IMG/VR virus record: IMGVR_UViG_3300042691_033021
Span: 1-36,604 of that record
Direction: 5' to 3' (one strand)
Length of the DNA stretch: 36,604 nt
DNA from: a virus
Part shown: positions 15,212-23,785 of the stretch, piece after piece
Position numbering within the stretch: position 1 is the first letter of the stretch
Layout: every line of letters starts with the position of its first letter
Position numbers and translations under genes: made by a program
The notes under the pieces: generated by a model
The model's database searches: none
What the model saw: the letters and a program-made list of their open reading frames with translations, nothing else
Told to the model about the DNA's origin: nothing

Positions 15212-17104
15212 TTAGTCCTTCTTCTCAGTAAAGGTAGCATCTACAACATCATCTTGAGCAGATTGTTGTGGTTGTTGTTCTGCCTGTGTTTTTGCCTGTT
15301 TCTTTTCTAACAATGATTTCATAGCTGGGAATACTTTAGTCAATGCTTCATTAATTTTTTCTTTATCATCGCCTTTAATAGATTCCTCTACATCTTTAAT
15401 TGCTGTTTCGATTTCAGTGATTTCTGATTCAGACAATTCGGATCTAAATTCTTCTAGATCTTTCTTGACTTCGTGAATCTGTGCTTCGGCTGAATTTTTG
15501 ACATCAATTAGTTCACGTGCTTTCTTGTCCGCTTCTGCATTTAGTTCAGCATCTTTAATCATGCGTTCAATTTCGTCTTTGCTTAGACCAGAATCAGACT
15601 TAATAGTAATCTTATTTTCTTTGCCTGTTGATTTATCTTTAGCACTTATGTGCATAATGCCATTAGCATCAATGTCAAAAGTAACTTCAATCTGAGGCAT
15701 TCCTCTACGTGCTGGTGCGATGCCTTCTAAGTTAAATTCGCCTAACAGTTTGTTATGCTGCACAAGTTCACGTTCTCCTTGAAATACCTTAATAGTAACA
15801 GCTGGCTGATTGTCTTCTGCTGTGGAGAATGTTTGTTGTCCTTTCGTAGGAATAGTTGTATTTTTCTGGATGATTTTTGTCATCACTCCGCCTAATGTTT
15901 CAATACCTAGACTTAGTGGAGTAACGTCTAATAGCAGAACGTCTTTACGATCCCCGCCTAATACTGCACCTTGGATAGCAGCACCTACTGCCACTGCTTC
16001 GTCGGGGTTAACGTCTTTACGTGGAGCCTTGCCAAAAAGTTTTTCAACTTCTTCTTGTACCTTAGGCATGCGAGTTTGACCACCAACCAGAATAACTTCG
16101 TCGATATCTGCAGGTGTGACTCCTGCATCTTGCATAGCAGTACGGCACGGTGCCAGAGAACGATTGATAAGATCTTCGACTAGGCTTTCTAATTTAGCTC
16201 TAGTAATTTTAACGTTCATGTGTTTAGGACCGCTGGCATCTGCTGTGATATAAGGCAGGTTAACATCTGTGCTACTAGAACCAGAAAGTTCAATCTTGGC
16301 TTTTTCAGCAGCATCTTTTAGTCTCTGTAAAGCCAACATGTCTTTGGTAAGATCTACTCCGTTTTCTTTCTTGAATTCATCGCACAAGAAGTCCATGATA
16401 CGCTGATCGAAATCTTCACCGCCTAGGAATGTATCTCCGTTAGTGCTTAGTACTTCGATTTGTTTTTCGCCGTCAACGTTAGCAATTTCAATAATCGATA
16501 CATCAAAAGTACCACCACCTAGATCATATACTGCGATTTTTCTGTCAGCTTTGTCAGCTTTGTCAACACCATAAGCAAGAGCTGCCGCAGTTGGTTCGTT
16601 AATAATGCGCAGTACTTCTAAACCAGCAATCTTACCAGCGTCTTTAGTGGCTTGACGTTGACTGTCGTTGAAGTAAGCAGGCACTGTGATGACAGCCTGT
16701 GTTACCTCATGGCCTAGATAATCTTCCGCAGTCTTTTTCATTTTACGAAGAACTTCTGCTGATATTTGTGGCGGCGCTAATTCTTTGCCTTGTGCTCTAA
16801 CCCACGCATCTCCATTTTTTGATTCGAAGATTTCATATGGCATTAGATCAAGATCTTTTTGTACAGCCTTTTCAGTGAATTTACGTCCAATTAAACGTTT
16901 GGCTGCATAGATAGTATTTTTAGGATTTGTAACTGCCTGTCGCTTGGCAGAGGCGCCTACAATAATTTCTTCAGGTGTGTAGGCAACAATACTAGGTGTA
17001 GTTCTAGCACCTTCTGAATTTTCAATTACTTTGGAATTTCCGTTTTCGACGATAGCCACACATGAATTGGTGGTGCCGAGGTCAATACCGATGATCTTAG
17101 ACAT
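15212..17104 (-). CDS. dnaK: DnaK (Hsp70) chaperone, full length
   Basis: This 630-aa protein is a complete Hsp70 (E. coli DnaK is 638 aa). The ATPase domain has [13 protein letters not shown] at the N-terminus, [32 protein letters not shown] near residue 195 and [11 protein letters not shown] near 340. The linker [19 protein letters not shown] leads to an intact substrate domain and helical lid, ending [13 protein letters not shown], close to betaproteobacterial DnaK tails. No dnaJ or grpE is visible in the window, so host co-chaperones would be needed. Full-length DnaK is rare in phages and looks host-derived. It heads the dnaK / 53-aa / hsp20 group and shares its leader with hsp20. Confidence 0.95.
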   Translation of the reverse strand: MSKIIGIDLGTTNSCVAIVENGNSKVIENSEGARTTPSIVAYTPEEIIVGASAKRQAVTNPKNTIYAAKRLIGRKFTEKAVQKDLDLMPYEIFESKNGDAWVRAQGKELAPPQISAEVLRKMKKTAEDYLGHEVTQAVITVPAYFNDSQRQATKDAGKIAGLEVLRIINEPTAAALAYGVDKADKADRKIAVYDLGGGTFDVSIIEIANVDGEKQIEVLSTNGDTFLGGEDFDQRIMDFLCDEFKKENGVDLTKDMLALQRLKDAAEKAKIELSGSSSTDVNLPYITADASGPKHMNVKITRAKLESLVEDLINRSLAPCRTAMQDAGVTPADIDEVILVGGQTRMPKVQEEVEKLFGKAPRKDVNPDEAVAVGAAIQGAVLGGDRKDVLLLDVTPLSLGIETLGGVMTKIIQKNTTIPTKGQQTFSTAEDNQPAVTIKVFQGERELVQHNKLLGEFNLEGIAPARRGMPQIEVTFDIDANGIMHISAKDKSTGKENKITIKSDSGLSKDEIERMIKDAELNAEADKKARELIDVKNSAEAQIHEVKKDLEEFRSELSESEITEIETAIKDVEESIKGDDKEKINEALTKVFPAMKSLLEKKQAKTQAEQQPQQSAQDDVVDATFTEKKD

Positions 17105-17109
17105 GCATA

Positions 17110-17149
17110 TCTCCTTATAAAGTAAGATCTATTTTGGGCTCTATGCCCT
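17110..17149 (-). promoter_or_regulatory. Structured dnaK leader, possible RNA thermometer
   Basis: AGGGCATAGAGCCC (17136-17149) forms a hairpin; an upstream TTGGGC can alternatively pair with GCCCAA. It is followed by the block TCTTACTTTATAAGGAGA (17110-17127), identical to that before hsp20. ATCTT can pair with GAGAT around the ribosome binding site. Weak pairing of a ribosome binding site ahead of two heat-shock genes suggests temperature-responsive translation; not proven. Confidence 0.55.
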
Positions 17150-17186
17150 GTAAATTGCCCAACTCTGGTACAGTTTACAATTTTAT

Positions 17187-18206
17187 TTATCTAAGAAACA
17201 CGTCATTTATTTGTCTATTGACCCTAATAAATGTTGTGCATTTAGATAATTGCTTTAAACTAGGGGCACCAACGTAGGTACAGGCACTACGTAAACCGCC
17301 CATGAGATCGCGAACAGTCTCCTGCACCGAACCTTTGTATTTGATTTTTACAGTTCTACCTTCTGAACTACGATATTCTGCTACGCCACCGTGATGCTTG
17401 TTCATTGCTGTGTCTGAACTCATACCATAAAAGGTTACCATACCATCTTCTACGGTGCCACCGCCTTCGTTGTGCCCGGCAAGCATACCGCCTAGCATAA
17501 CGAAGTCCGCACCTGCCCCAAAAGCCTTAGCAACATCACCAGGGCAAGTACATCCACCATCAGCAATAATATGACCGCCAAGACCATGAGCGGCATCGGC
17601 ACACTCAATAATTGCACTAAGCTGAGGGTACCCAACACCAGTTTGGATACGAGTAGTACAAACGCTGCCAGGACCAATACCAACTTTAATAATATCTGCG
17701 CCACGTAAAATTAACTCCTGTGTCATGTCTGCGGTAACAACATTACCCGCGATAATTGTGTAATTAGGAAATGCCTCACGTACTTCTTCTACATAGTCCC
17801 CGAAGTGTTCGCTATATCCGTTCGCCACATCAATACAAATAAATTTGATTTCGGGGTAAGAATTAAGAATGTTACTTAATCTTTCAAAATCCTTTTCGGA
17901 AGTCCCTGTGCTGACTGCGAAATGGTTGCCTCCTATATCTTGTACAGTTGTTTCGAAATACACCGTACTGATATTCTTAACTAGGCAAGTGAACATTCTA
18001 TGTTGATATAGGGCGTGAGCCATTTCTAGTGTACCGACACCGTCCATGTTACTAGCCATAATCGGAACTCCGGTCCACTCGTCTCGACTGTGTTTGAATC
18101 TATATGTCCTTTTTAGATCTACCTCTTTGCGACTTGAAAGAGTAGAACGTTTAGGACGAATAAGAACATCCTTAAAGTCTAGTTTAATGTCGTCTTCGAT
18201 TCTCAT
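17187..18206 (-). CDS. guaC: GMP reductase
   Basis: This 339-aa protein is in the IMPDH/GMP reductase family and, lacking the CBS domain insert and matching GuaC length (E. coli 347 aa), is best called GMP reductase. Visible motifs are [42 protein letters not shown] with the catalytic Cys183, and [28 protein letters not shown]. The enzyme converts GMP to IMP with NADPH, feeding guanine nucleotides back to the adenine branch, useful to an AT-rich phage recycling host nucleic acid. It lies 1 nt after the exonuclease gene; degraded nucleotides from the latter may be its indirect source. Confidence 0.9.
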   Translation of the reverse strand: MRIEDDIKLDFKDVLIRPKRSTLSSRKEVDLKRTYRFKHSRDEWTGVPIMASNMDGVGTLEMAHALYQHRMFTCLVKNISTVYFETTVQDIGGNHFAVSTGTSEKDFERLSNILNSYPEIKFICIDVANGYSEHFGDYVEEVREAFPNYTIIAGNVVTADMTQELILRGADIIKVGIGPGSVCTTRIQTGVGYPQLSAIIECADAAHGLGGHIIADGGCTCPGDVAKAFGAGADFVMLGGMLAGHNEGGGTVEDGMVTFYGMSSDTAMNKHHGGVAEYRSSEGRTVKIKYKGSVQETVRDLMGGLRSACTYVGAPSLKQLSKCTTFIRVNRQINDVFLR

Positions 18207-18207
18207 T

Positions 18208-18789
18208 TTATCTCTGATTTGCCAAAGGCATTATTAGTTTACCATCTAGTCCGCTTGATGATCGTAGTTTTTTAAACACATTTTGAACACCCACTGCCTG
18301 ATTCCAAGCATCTTCAAGAGCATGATGTTTCAGTACAGGAGGTCGCTGTGGATCAATACCAATATCAAATAAAGTTCTTGTACATCTCACTTCCCAAAAC
18401 TGCCAAGGAATAGCTTTGCCTATCTTTCGAAAGAGATGTTCGCAGATAATAACGTCAAAGCCTGCACCGTGGCTCCAAACACGTTTAGCCCCCCAGCAGA
18501 ATTTATAAAGTTGATTCATAGCATCAACAATGTCTATACGTCCTTCTGGATTGAAGGCTTCTTCCTGGGCTTCTTTACTTTGATTGGACCACCAATCTAG
18601 GGTAGCTTGACTAACTGTGCAATTTAATTTGTCACAACTATCTAAATCAATCTTGACATAGAATTTGTCACAGTTAGGTTCCTTGAGTTCATCGCCAAAT
18701 GGATCAAATCTTACAGCACCGATGGTGAGAATAGTTGCGGTTGGGAGAACATCTAGTGTCTCCATATCGATCATAATGTCTGTTTTCAC
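18208..18789 (-). CDS. DEDDh-type 3'-5' exonuclease (T4 DexA-like)
   Basis: This 193-aa protein has the exonuclease motifs: Exo [12 protein letters not shown] (Asp and Glu metal ligands), Exo [18 protein letters not shown], and Exo [19 protein letters not shown] with the His and Asp of the DEDDh class. Size and sequence resemble the T4 DexA group of phage exonucleases. It probably degrades DNA, or RNA, 3' to 5'. It sits between rpsU-like and guaC with almost no spacer, suggesting nucleotide recycling. Fold is sure; exact substrate is not. Confidence 0.88.
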   Translation of the reverse strand: MKTDIMIDMETLDVLPTATILTIGAVRFDPFGDELKEPNCDKFYVKIDLDSCDKLNCTVSQATLDWWSNQSKEAQEEAFNPEGRIDIVDAMNQLYKFCWGAKRVWSHGAGFDVIICEHLFRKIGKAIPWQFWEVRCTRTLFDIGIDPQRPPVLKHHALEDAWNQAVGVQNVFKKLRSSSGLDGKLIMPLANQR

Positions 18790-18799
18790 GTATCACTTT

Positions 18800-19036
18800 C
18801 TAGAACATTTTTTTAGGAAGTTCGTTTTCACGAAGTTTCTTTTTCCACCTAGCTACTGCTGCGCCTTTTTTACGTTTGCGTTCAGTGGTAGGTTTTTCAT
18901 AGAATTCTTTTTTTCGTAATGCATCTAATACACCCGAATCTTCTACTTTTTTCTTGAATCGTCTCAGAGCCTGATTGATGTTTTCATTTTCCTTAACAGT
19001 CACTGAGGTACCTTGAGTTTTATGTAATTTGTTCAT
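18800..19036 (-). CDS. rpsU: Ribosomal protein bS21 (phage-encoded)
   Basis: This 78-aa protein matches bS21: [45 protein letters not shown], then [14 protein letters not shown]. Bacterial bS21 is about 70 aa, exchangeable on the 30S platform near the anti-Shine-Dalgarno region, and helps choose start sites. Phage bS21 copies are known from pelagiphage-like and huge phages and are thought to bias ribosomes to phage mRNAs. It overlaps the preceding gene by 17 nt. This is notable here because several phage genes lack a Shine-Dalgarno sequence. Confidence 0.93.
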   Translation of the reverse strand: MNKLHKTQGTSVTVKENENINQALRRFKKKVEDSGVLDALRKKEFYEKPTTERKRKKGAAVARWKKKLRENELPKKMF

Positions 19037-19424
19037 AGCGTTTTGAGATAGTCTCCAATAAATTTAAAATGTCATCAGTTGTAAATATAGCACGGTCATT
19101 GACCATATGTAAATCTCTAAGATTACCAAAATAGTAACTATTGTGCTGTGCTGCCACCCAACCTATTATAATTTCGGTCGCACCATCGGGTCGTGTGTTT
19201 GCATTGAAAATTATCATATCACACTTAGGGATTTTATCTAAAAGCCAAGCGACAGGTTCTCCCATCTTCCATGTGTAATTTATTATTGTATGAGGCAGTG
19301 TGCATTGTAGAAGTGATTTTGAAACTAAAGAATTTTGTTCTTCTGTCAATTCTACATGTAAGATACGGATACCTTGTAAAAGAGTATCGTCAGGGGAAGT
19401 AACAATTAGTATGCGGTCACTCAT
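19020..19424 (-). CDS. Hypothetical protein (134 aa)
   Basis: A soluble alpha/beta protein starting [20 protein letters not shown], with a central segment [21 protein letters not shown] and a helical C-terminus. The alternating strands and helices hint at a Rossmann-like fold, but I recognise no active site. It overlaps the membrane coiled-coil gene upstream by 4 nt (ATGA) and bS21 downstream by 17 nt, so it is co-translated with both. No function can be assigned. Confidence 0.6.
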   Translation of the reverse strand: MSDRILIVTSPDDTLLQGIRILHVELTEEQNSLVSKSLLQCTLPHTIINYTWKMGEPVAWLLDKIPKCDMIIFNANTRPDGATEIIIGWVAAQHNSYYFGNLRDLHMVNDRAIFTTDDILNLLETISKRYEQIT

Positions 19425-20938
19425 TTCTTAGCGTCTTGAATTCGTTGCCAAATTGTACGCTCGCTTTGTTCTGCATTTTGCTGATAACCTTCTTTTGTCT
19501 TTTTAATTTGATTGCCTTGATCGTCATGTTCCATCCAGGTAATGTCGTCTGTGTTAGTAGTTATTCTCTCATCAGCCCATTCCTTGGCTTTTTCGGCTTC
19601 TTCTGTTTCGGGATTTTCATCAGCCCATTTTTTCGCTTCAACTGCGGCTTCATCTACAAAATCTGCCTGCGGTTTGATATATTCTAGCCAAGGCAGAGTT
19701 TTAATAATACCTTTGTCTAGAAGTTGTCTCTGTAATTTTAAGCTGCTATCTGGATTGTCTTTTTTCCATAACGTCATTGCTTCTTGTTCGTTATGAGCAG
19801 CCTCTTCAAAAATCTGTGCCTCTTCTTTTTCTTTTTCTTTTTCGACTGCCTTTTCAGCTTCAGCAATCATTTCGTTCCATTCATCTAATGGTTTCTTCTC
19901 ATCAAATTTTGGATCTTCGTGTTTAAGTTCAGGATAATCTTCTAATGTAGATCCCATGCCGTCATGTCCGTCGCCCTTGAATTCTTGATTATCTTCTTCT
20001 TTCTTACCAAGATGAGATGGGAAAGGCCATAGGGCGGTTGGCATAGGCCAATCATGTTTTGTTGTATGCTGTTCCAATTCAGCGATGTCGCTGGCCATTT
20101 CCTTAGGCTCTTCTGCCTCTTCTTTGTCGATGGATTTCTCGTCGGTGGGATTTTCTTTTTGTTCGCGGAACCATGCAAAACTATATTGGCTGGCTAACAA
20201 CAATATAACTGCTAACGGATCAAATACTAAAACTATAACAATGATAACCCAACGAACTGCCGATTCTAATAAGTTAGCATCTGGATTATCTCCGTAGATA
20301 AGAGCAGCGATATACTTAATAGGACCCACCTCTGCTTCTACCTTACGTAGTTCAGCGGCTATAGGAGCACGTTCTTCATTTAGTTTAGCAATACGAGCCT
20401 GTGCATCGGCAATGTCTTTTTGTAGACGTCCACGTTCTGCCTGTTGTTGTCTACGTATTTGAACTGCACGTTCTGCACCTTTCTCATCGTCACTACGGCT
20501 AAGTCTGGCATCAACCTGCGCATCCATTTGCTTTAATGCTGTGCGAGCAGTTTCGATATTGTCTCGCTCTGTCTTTATCTTTTCATCTAGCAAGGCTACT
20601 TTGGCTGCAACATCGCCTGTAGGCACTGCTTGATCTAAATGTGCTTTTGAAAGATAACCAAAGATACCCATTGATGTTAGTAACATCAAAGCTGTAATAG
20701 CGATAAGAAGATAAGATTTTAAAAATCTGGGAGCTCTCTGCCAGTTTTGTTTGAGCCACACTGTAGCAGCCAACTTGCCTATCTCTAGAACAATGCCCAT
20801 AATCATGATAGGGATCAAGGCAGCAGCAAAAATGGCCATCAATCCTGCTACGCTATAATAAATGGCGACAGCGGATATAGACAATCCGCTGAGCAAAGCC
20901 AGATAAGCAATTAATTTGTCACTAATATTATATCTCAT
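19421..20938 (-). CDS. Membrane protein with coiled coil and acidic cytoplasmic tail (505 aa)
   Basis: Hydrophobic segments occur at about residues 8-30, 33-57, 75-95 and 228-252. Between the third and fourth lies a heptad-rich coiled coil (KIKTERDNIETARTALKQMD, LQKDIADAQARIAKLNEERA). The C-terminal half is very acidic and Glu/Lys-rich (KAVEKEKEKEEAQIFEEAAH) and probably disordered or helical. Topology suggests an inner-membrane protein with a coiled-coil loop. The ATG has no Shine-Dalgarno sequence but a TAAATA box 6 nt upstream. Similar large membrane proteins occur in T4-like marine phages without known role; superinfection control or structural use are guesses. Confidence 0.6.
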   Translation of the reverse strand: MRYNISDKLIAYLALLSGLSISAVAIYYSVAGLMAIFAAALIPIMIMGIVLEIGKLAATVWLKQNWQRAPRFLKSYLLIAITALMLLTSMGIFGYLSKAHLDQAVPTGDVAAKVALLDEKIKTERDNIETARTALKQMDAQVDARLSRSDDEKGAERAVQIRRQQQAERGRLQKDIADAQARIAKLNEERAPIAAELRKVEAEVGPIKYIAALIYGDNPDANLLESAVRWVIIVIVLVFDPLAVILLLASQYSFAWFREQKENPTDEKSIDKEEAEEPKEMASDIAELEQHTTKHDWPMPTALWPFPSHLGKKEEDNQEFKGDGHDGMGSTLEDYPELKHEDPKFDEKKPLDEWNEMIAEAEKAVEKEKEKEEAQIFEEAAHNEQEAMTLWKKDNPDSSLKLQRQLLDKGIIKTLPWLEYIKPQADFVDEAAVEAKKWADENPETEEAEKAKEWADERITTNTDDITWMEHDDQGNQIKKTKEGYQQNAEQSERTIWQRIQDAKK

Positions 20939-20944
20939 AAGAAA

Positions 20945-20950
20945 TATTTA
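20945..20950 (-). promoter_or_regulatory. TAAATA box before the membrane coiled-coil gene
   Basis: ACTAAATA on the minus strand, 6 nt before the ATG at 20938, with no Shine-Dalgarno sequence; same layout as at 3960, 13003 and 29231. Confidence 0.45.
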
Positions 20951-21424
20951 GTTGTACCATTCCCATCTATTATCTGTGCCGTTAAAACACGCAGTGGTTT
21001 GAATATTTTTTTCAGTGTCATATGCAATTAGGGAAACATGAAGTCTCTTACAGAGATAACCATTTCTCGGATATTGCCAGACTACTCGCACAACACCACT
21101 TGCATTGTTTTTATACCATCTAGAAAACTGTCCAGGTTGTACTTCTTCTAATGCCAAAATCAAAGAACTGTAATATGCGATCTTTTGTTCGTTATCAAAT
21201 CCCTTGAACCAACCAAAAGAAACATTTATGATTCTTTCTAACATTGAACCGCTGACATTTTCATAGAATTTAGGATTTTCTATGTTGACAGTATTCGCAT
21301 TAGTTGACGTACTCATAACCAATAACGTTGCCGCTATGGTCAAGGATTTGACAACTTTTAACTTGAACGTTGACAAGTCTTTCTCCCGATTGAACTGTAC
21401 GATTACTAATTCCGCAGTGGTCAC
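20948..21424 (-). CDS. Exported 17-kDa surface-antigen-like protein
   Basis: The reading frame runs from ATG at 21424, but that start overlaps the upstream lipoprotein gene by 125 nt. A shorter start near TTG 21343 (giving TIAATLLVMSTSTNA) would leave a signal peptide ending about NANT; the true start is unresolved. The C-terminal half (VVRVVWQYPRNGYLCKRLHV, IQTTACFNGTDNRWEW) resembles the C-terminal domain of rickettsial 17-kDa-type surface antigens, with a paired Cys. It is the last gene of an envelope-protein cluster. Likely periplasmic or outer-membrane associated; role unknown. Confidence 0.6.
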   Translation of the reverse strand: MTTAELVIVQFNREKDLSTFKLKVVKSLTIAATLLVMSTSTNANTVNIENPKFYENVSGSMLERIINVSFGWFKGFDNEQKIAYYSSLILALEEVQPGQFSRWYKNNASGVVRVVWQYPRNGYLCKRLHVSLIAYDTEKNIQTTACFNGTDNRWEWYN

Positions 21425-21626
21425 TCATTCCCATTCTTACAGAAGTCAAACGTTTAAACTGATCATCTGTGCATTCTACCACAGTCTTGCTTTGCACTTT
21501 TTCACCATCTTTAGTGATGATAGTCTGACTAGTGTAACAGTATTGAGGTTTCTCTGCAGAGACCTTAGGTGCCGAAGAACAACCAACTGTCAGAAGCACA
21601 GTGGTTGCAGCTAATATCAATTTCAT
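21300..21626 (-). CDS. Lipoprotein (108 aa)
   Basis: A lipoprotein signal (MKLILAATTVLLTVGCSS, lipidation at Cys16) leads to a 93-residue mature part with several Cys (YCYTS, VVECTDD, DHCGIS, KSCQIL) that could form two disulphides. It starts with an ATGA overlap after the preceding lipoprotein gene. Its end overlaps the likely signal peptide of the next gene. No family recognised. Being small, lipidated and next to a lysin-like gene it could be an outer-membrane spanin, but no inner-membrane spanin partner is obvious. Confidence 0.65.
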   Translation of the reverse strand: MKLILAATTVLLTVGCSSAPKVSAEKPQYCYTSQTIITKDGEKVQSKTVVECTDDQFKRLTSVRMGMSDHCGISNRTVQSGERLVNVQVKSCQILDHSGNVIGYEYVN

Positions 21627-22108
21627 TGACGTTGAGCTTTCTGCTCTTTGGCTTCGGCAATTAGTTGATCAAATACAGGTTTAGGCATTTTCAATCGAAC
21701 AAAGGTATAGTGACGACCGTTCATTGTAAAATGACCTACCTCACGTTGCAGATGTTCACGAATTGTGGTATCTCGGACTACGTAAGAAATCTTAGTATAG
21801 GTTGATTTCTTTTCATCCTTGAACTCGATACGAGTTTCACTGTTAACTTCACTGTTAATACGTTTAGCAAAGTTATTCATTGCAATAGCATACATCTGCT
21901 CTTCAGCGGCCTGTGCATGAATAGATTCACCTGCGCCGCATGAATATGCCATCTCCTTGCTCCACCAGAACCAACCTTCAGTTCCAGCCTGAGCGCATGA
22001 TTGATACCAACCAGGCTGTGCATAAGTTTTTCGTTCCTCAATTTCCTTCATAGAAGAACAACCTGTAATTGCCGCAGCCAAAATGCCTACTGCAAGTGCC
22101 TTTTTCAT
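21623..22108 (-). CDS. LPP20-like lipoprotein (161 aa)
   Basis: The signal MKKALAVGILAAAITGCSS ends in a lipobox (lipidated Cys17). The mature part has PGWYQSCAQ, ALAMNNFAKRI-like AIAMNNFAKRINSEVNS and VRDTTIREHLQREVGH, resembling the LPP20 family of outer-membrane lipoproteins. It is driven by a consensus sigma70 promoter (22144-22172) and heads the three-gene envelope cluster. Host-like lipoproteins in phages may aid superinfection exclusion or envelope stability during infection; that is speculation. Confidence 0.65.
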   Translation of the reverse strand: MKKALAVGILAAAITGCSSMKEIEERKTYAQPGWYQSCAQAGTEGWFWWSKEMAYSCGAGESIHAQAAEEQMYAIAMNNFAKRINSEVNSETRIEFKDEKKSTYTKISYVVRDTTIREHLQREVGHFTMNGRHYTFVRLKMPKPVFDQLIAEAKEQKAQRQ

Positions 22109-22143
22109 ATAATGCCTTTCTGTGTGTGAATTAAGACAGTATT

Positions 22144-22172
22144 AGTATAACACCGCCACCGATCAAAGTCAA
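22144..22172 (-). promoter_or_regulatory. Consensus sigma70 promoter for the lipoprotein cluster
   Basis: Minus-strand TTGACT, 17-nt spacer, TATACT. About 35 nt of leader precede the ATG at 22108. Confidence 0.8.
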
Positions 22173-22189
22173 TGACGATGTCTACCAAA

Positions 22190-22489
22190 TTACTTGAAGA
22201 AAATCAAAGCCATTAAAACGGCCTGAACAATAAAGCCAAAACCAATTGTTACAATGTTCAGCATATCCTTTTGAATAGCTGCTTTGATAAACAACAATGT
22301 AAGACCAGTCCAAACTAGCAGCACTAGGTCCACCCCAGGCAATCTATCTGTCAAACCGGCCCCAACAGCTAACAGACTAGGCACTGTAGATGCGTGTAGA
22401 ACGATAGCTGCTAACCAACCGAATGTTTCTGCTGAGATAACAGAAATTTTAGTTTGAACAAATGTTTTAATTTGATTTAGGTCGATCAT
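22190..22489 (-). CDS. Three-span membrane protein, candidate holin
   Basis: This 99-aa protein has a short polar N-terminus (MIDLNQIKTFVQTK) and three hydrophobic spans at about 21-43, 50-70 and 77-98 with a charged loop between spans 2 and 3 (KAAIQKDML). It overlaps the SleB hydrolase gene by 4 nt (ATGA). Size, number of spans and the pairing with a cell-wall hydrolase fit a class I holin, but holins lack a diagnostic sequence, so this is an inference from context. It might instead be an unrelated small membrane protein. Confidence 0.55.
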   Translation of the reverse strand: MIDLNQIKTFVQTKISVISAETFGWLAAIVLHASTVPSLLAVGAGLTDRLPGVDLVLLVWTGLTLLFIKAAIQKDMLNIVTIGFGFIVQAVLMALIFFK

Positions 22490-23040
22490 ATTTTCCCTTC
22501 TTTAGGTTTGTAAAAAATGTGCTGTCCGATTACGCCTATCTTTTCCAACGGCCAACGTGGGTTGACGTAGGTGGCATGATAGTATAAAGCATCTTTGAGA
22601 ATGTCCAATCTGAAGTTTTCCAAAAGAACTTTTTTAGCAACTCTGTAACTTTCATTGTAGGCTTCCTTGTTAATTGGTCTATTTTTATGTACATGATCGC
22701 AAGCCCATGAGAATTGGCAAACGACTTTGTCCATTATTACATTTTTTTGATACACAACGCCGCAGACGTCTTTACCAAATTTTCCAGTAGCCACCCTATT
22801 CATAGTAACCTGTGCCACTGCTACCTTGCCCTCGAATGGTTCATATCCTGCTTCGCGGTAGATATTAATAGCTAAACACTCTAGCTGCTGTTCGCGTGTT
22901 TTGATCGTAACAACATCTTGACTGTATAAACTATTTGCCTGCTTAAGGTTGTTAAATTTGGCGGTAGTCAAATTTGCAACCAAATAGACCACTGCGAATA
23001 ATCCTATCACATAGGATATAATTTTTAATGACTTTTCCAT
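22486..23040 (-). CDS. SleB/CwlJ-type cell wall hydrolase with N-terminal membrane anchor
   Basis: The start at 23040 (184 aa) is fixed by a perfect AAAGGAGG ribosome binding site. Residues ~5-25 (IISYVIGLFAVVYLVANL) form a signal anchor. The catalytic domain begins LECLAINIYREAGYEPFEGK, with the conserved Glu of the SleB fold, then VAQVTMNRVATGKFGKDVC, CQFSWACD and ALYYHATYVNPRW. These enzymes cut peptidoglycan glycan strands. A membrane-tethered export signal fits a signal-anchor-release type endolysin. With the overlapping three-span protein it makes a plausible lysis pair. Confidence 0.85.
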   Translation of the reverse strand: MEKSLKIISYVIGLFAVVYLVANLTTAKFNNLKQANSLYSQDVVTIKTREQQLECLAINIYREAGYEPFEGKVAVAQVTMNRVATGKFGKDVCGVVYQKNVIMDKVVCQFSWACDHVHKNRPINKEAYNESYRVAKKVLLENFRLDILKDALYYHATYVNPRWPLEKIGVIGQHIFYKPKEGKI

Positions 23041-23082
23041 AAGTCCTCCTTTAACTTGGTGTGACTCAAAAATCAAATCACA

Positions 23083-23253
23083 TTACATAAAGGGAGTAAA
23101 CTTCACGAGGCTCTTGAAAGAACCCTGGGTTCGTGTAGTTGTCTCCATTGGACGCATGATCTCATAACTCATGTGCCTTTGGAGCCTTGACCGCCCGAAT
23201 CTCACGGGTTTCTCATAGGCCAAGACTCGCGGATCCTTTTCAGCTTTTGACAT
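23083..23253 (-). CDS. Small basic hypothetical protein (56 aa)
   Basis: An uninterrupted 56-codon frame fills what otherwise would be an empty stretch. It begins MSKAEKDPRVLAYEKPVRFG and is rich in Arg and Met (RSRLQRHMSYEIMRPMETTT), ending KSLVKFTPFM. The ribosome binding site is weak (TAGG). The base composition is richer in GC than its flanks, as for real genes here. It lies between the 129-aa gene and the hydrolase. No family recognised; moderate belief that it is coding. Confidence 0.5.
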   Translation of the reverse strand: MSKAEKDPRVLAYEKPVRFGRSRLQRHMSYEIMRPMETTTRTQGSFKSLVKFTPFM

Positions 23254-23336
23254 ACTTTGGACCTACTATCTTAGTTTCTTTGCGAAACGTATTTTTATAT
23301 AGCATACTTTGTCTATAATAGCATGAAAACCGGTGA

Positions 23337-23726
23337 TTATCGACGCATTTTGGCAATATCCACTGCCTGTTCATCCGAAAAAATTGGAACAGCATTGCTC
23401 TTATGCATGGTGCCGATGCCTTTGATCATAGTACCAGTGTAGACTTTATCTGGCGCTTTTAAACAAGGAGACATGTTTGTAGGATCCAAACTGGGAATGT
23501 GAGGAGTCTCTCTACGATATGGCTCTGACTTTGGAGAATAGGTTCCAGATTCCAGAGCACGTTTTCGTTTTCTATTTTCTTGTTCAATGCCGTGACGCTT
23601 GAGTAGATTTTTCCAATCTTCGTCCAATTGTCGTGCCTTTCTTGCCTGTTCGGCATTACGAAATTTCTGTTTGCCTTTCTTCTTGCCTGTGGTGCTGAGC
23701 CACGGGCCTTCCAAATGCATACTCAA
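23337..23726 (-). CDS. Basic hypothetical phage protein (129 aa)
   Basis: This highly basic protein starts HLEGPWLSTTGKKKGKQKF and continues with a Lys/Arg-rich helix (AEQARKARQLDEDWKNLLKRH), then a Pro-rich and looser C-terminal half. A TTG at 23726 is 7 nt after AGGAG; an ATG two codons later is the alternative start. It has a perfect sigma70-type promoter, so early expression is likely. Proteins beginning in this way occur in T4-like marine phages, without known function. Possible nucleic-acid or ribosome binding given the charge. Confidence 0.65.
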   Translation of the reverse strand: MSMHLEGPWLSTTGKKKGKQKFRNAEQARKARQLDEDWKNLLKRHGIEQENRKRKRALESGTYSPKSEPYRRETPHIPSLDPTNMSPCLKAPDKVYTGTMIKGIGTMHKSNAVPIFSDEQAVDIAKMRR

Positions 23727-23756
23727 AATCGTTCTCCTAAAAATTTACTGTAACTT

Positions 23757-23785
23757 AGTATAACTTATTGCTCAGTGTTTGTCAA
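23757..23785 (-). promoter_or_regulatory. Perfect sigma70 promoter for the 129-aa gene
   Basis: Minus-strand TTGACA, 17-nt spacer, TATACT. It overlaps the 3' end of the epimerase gene; AGGAG and the start codon follow. Confidence 0.85.

Noticed and set aside
23083-23253. Stretch with hairpin potential considered as a non-coding RNA
   Set aside because: A complete 56-codon frame with ATG and stop covers it, and no known RNA motif was recognised; a small protein is the simpler reading.
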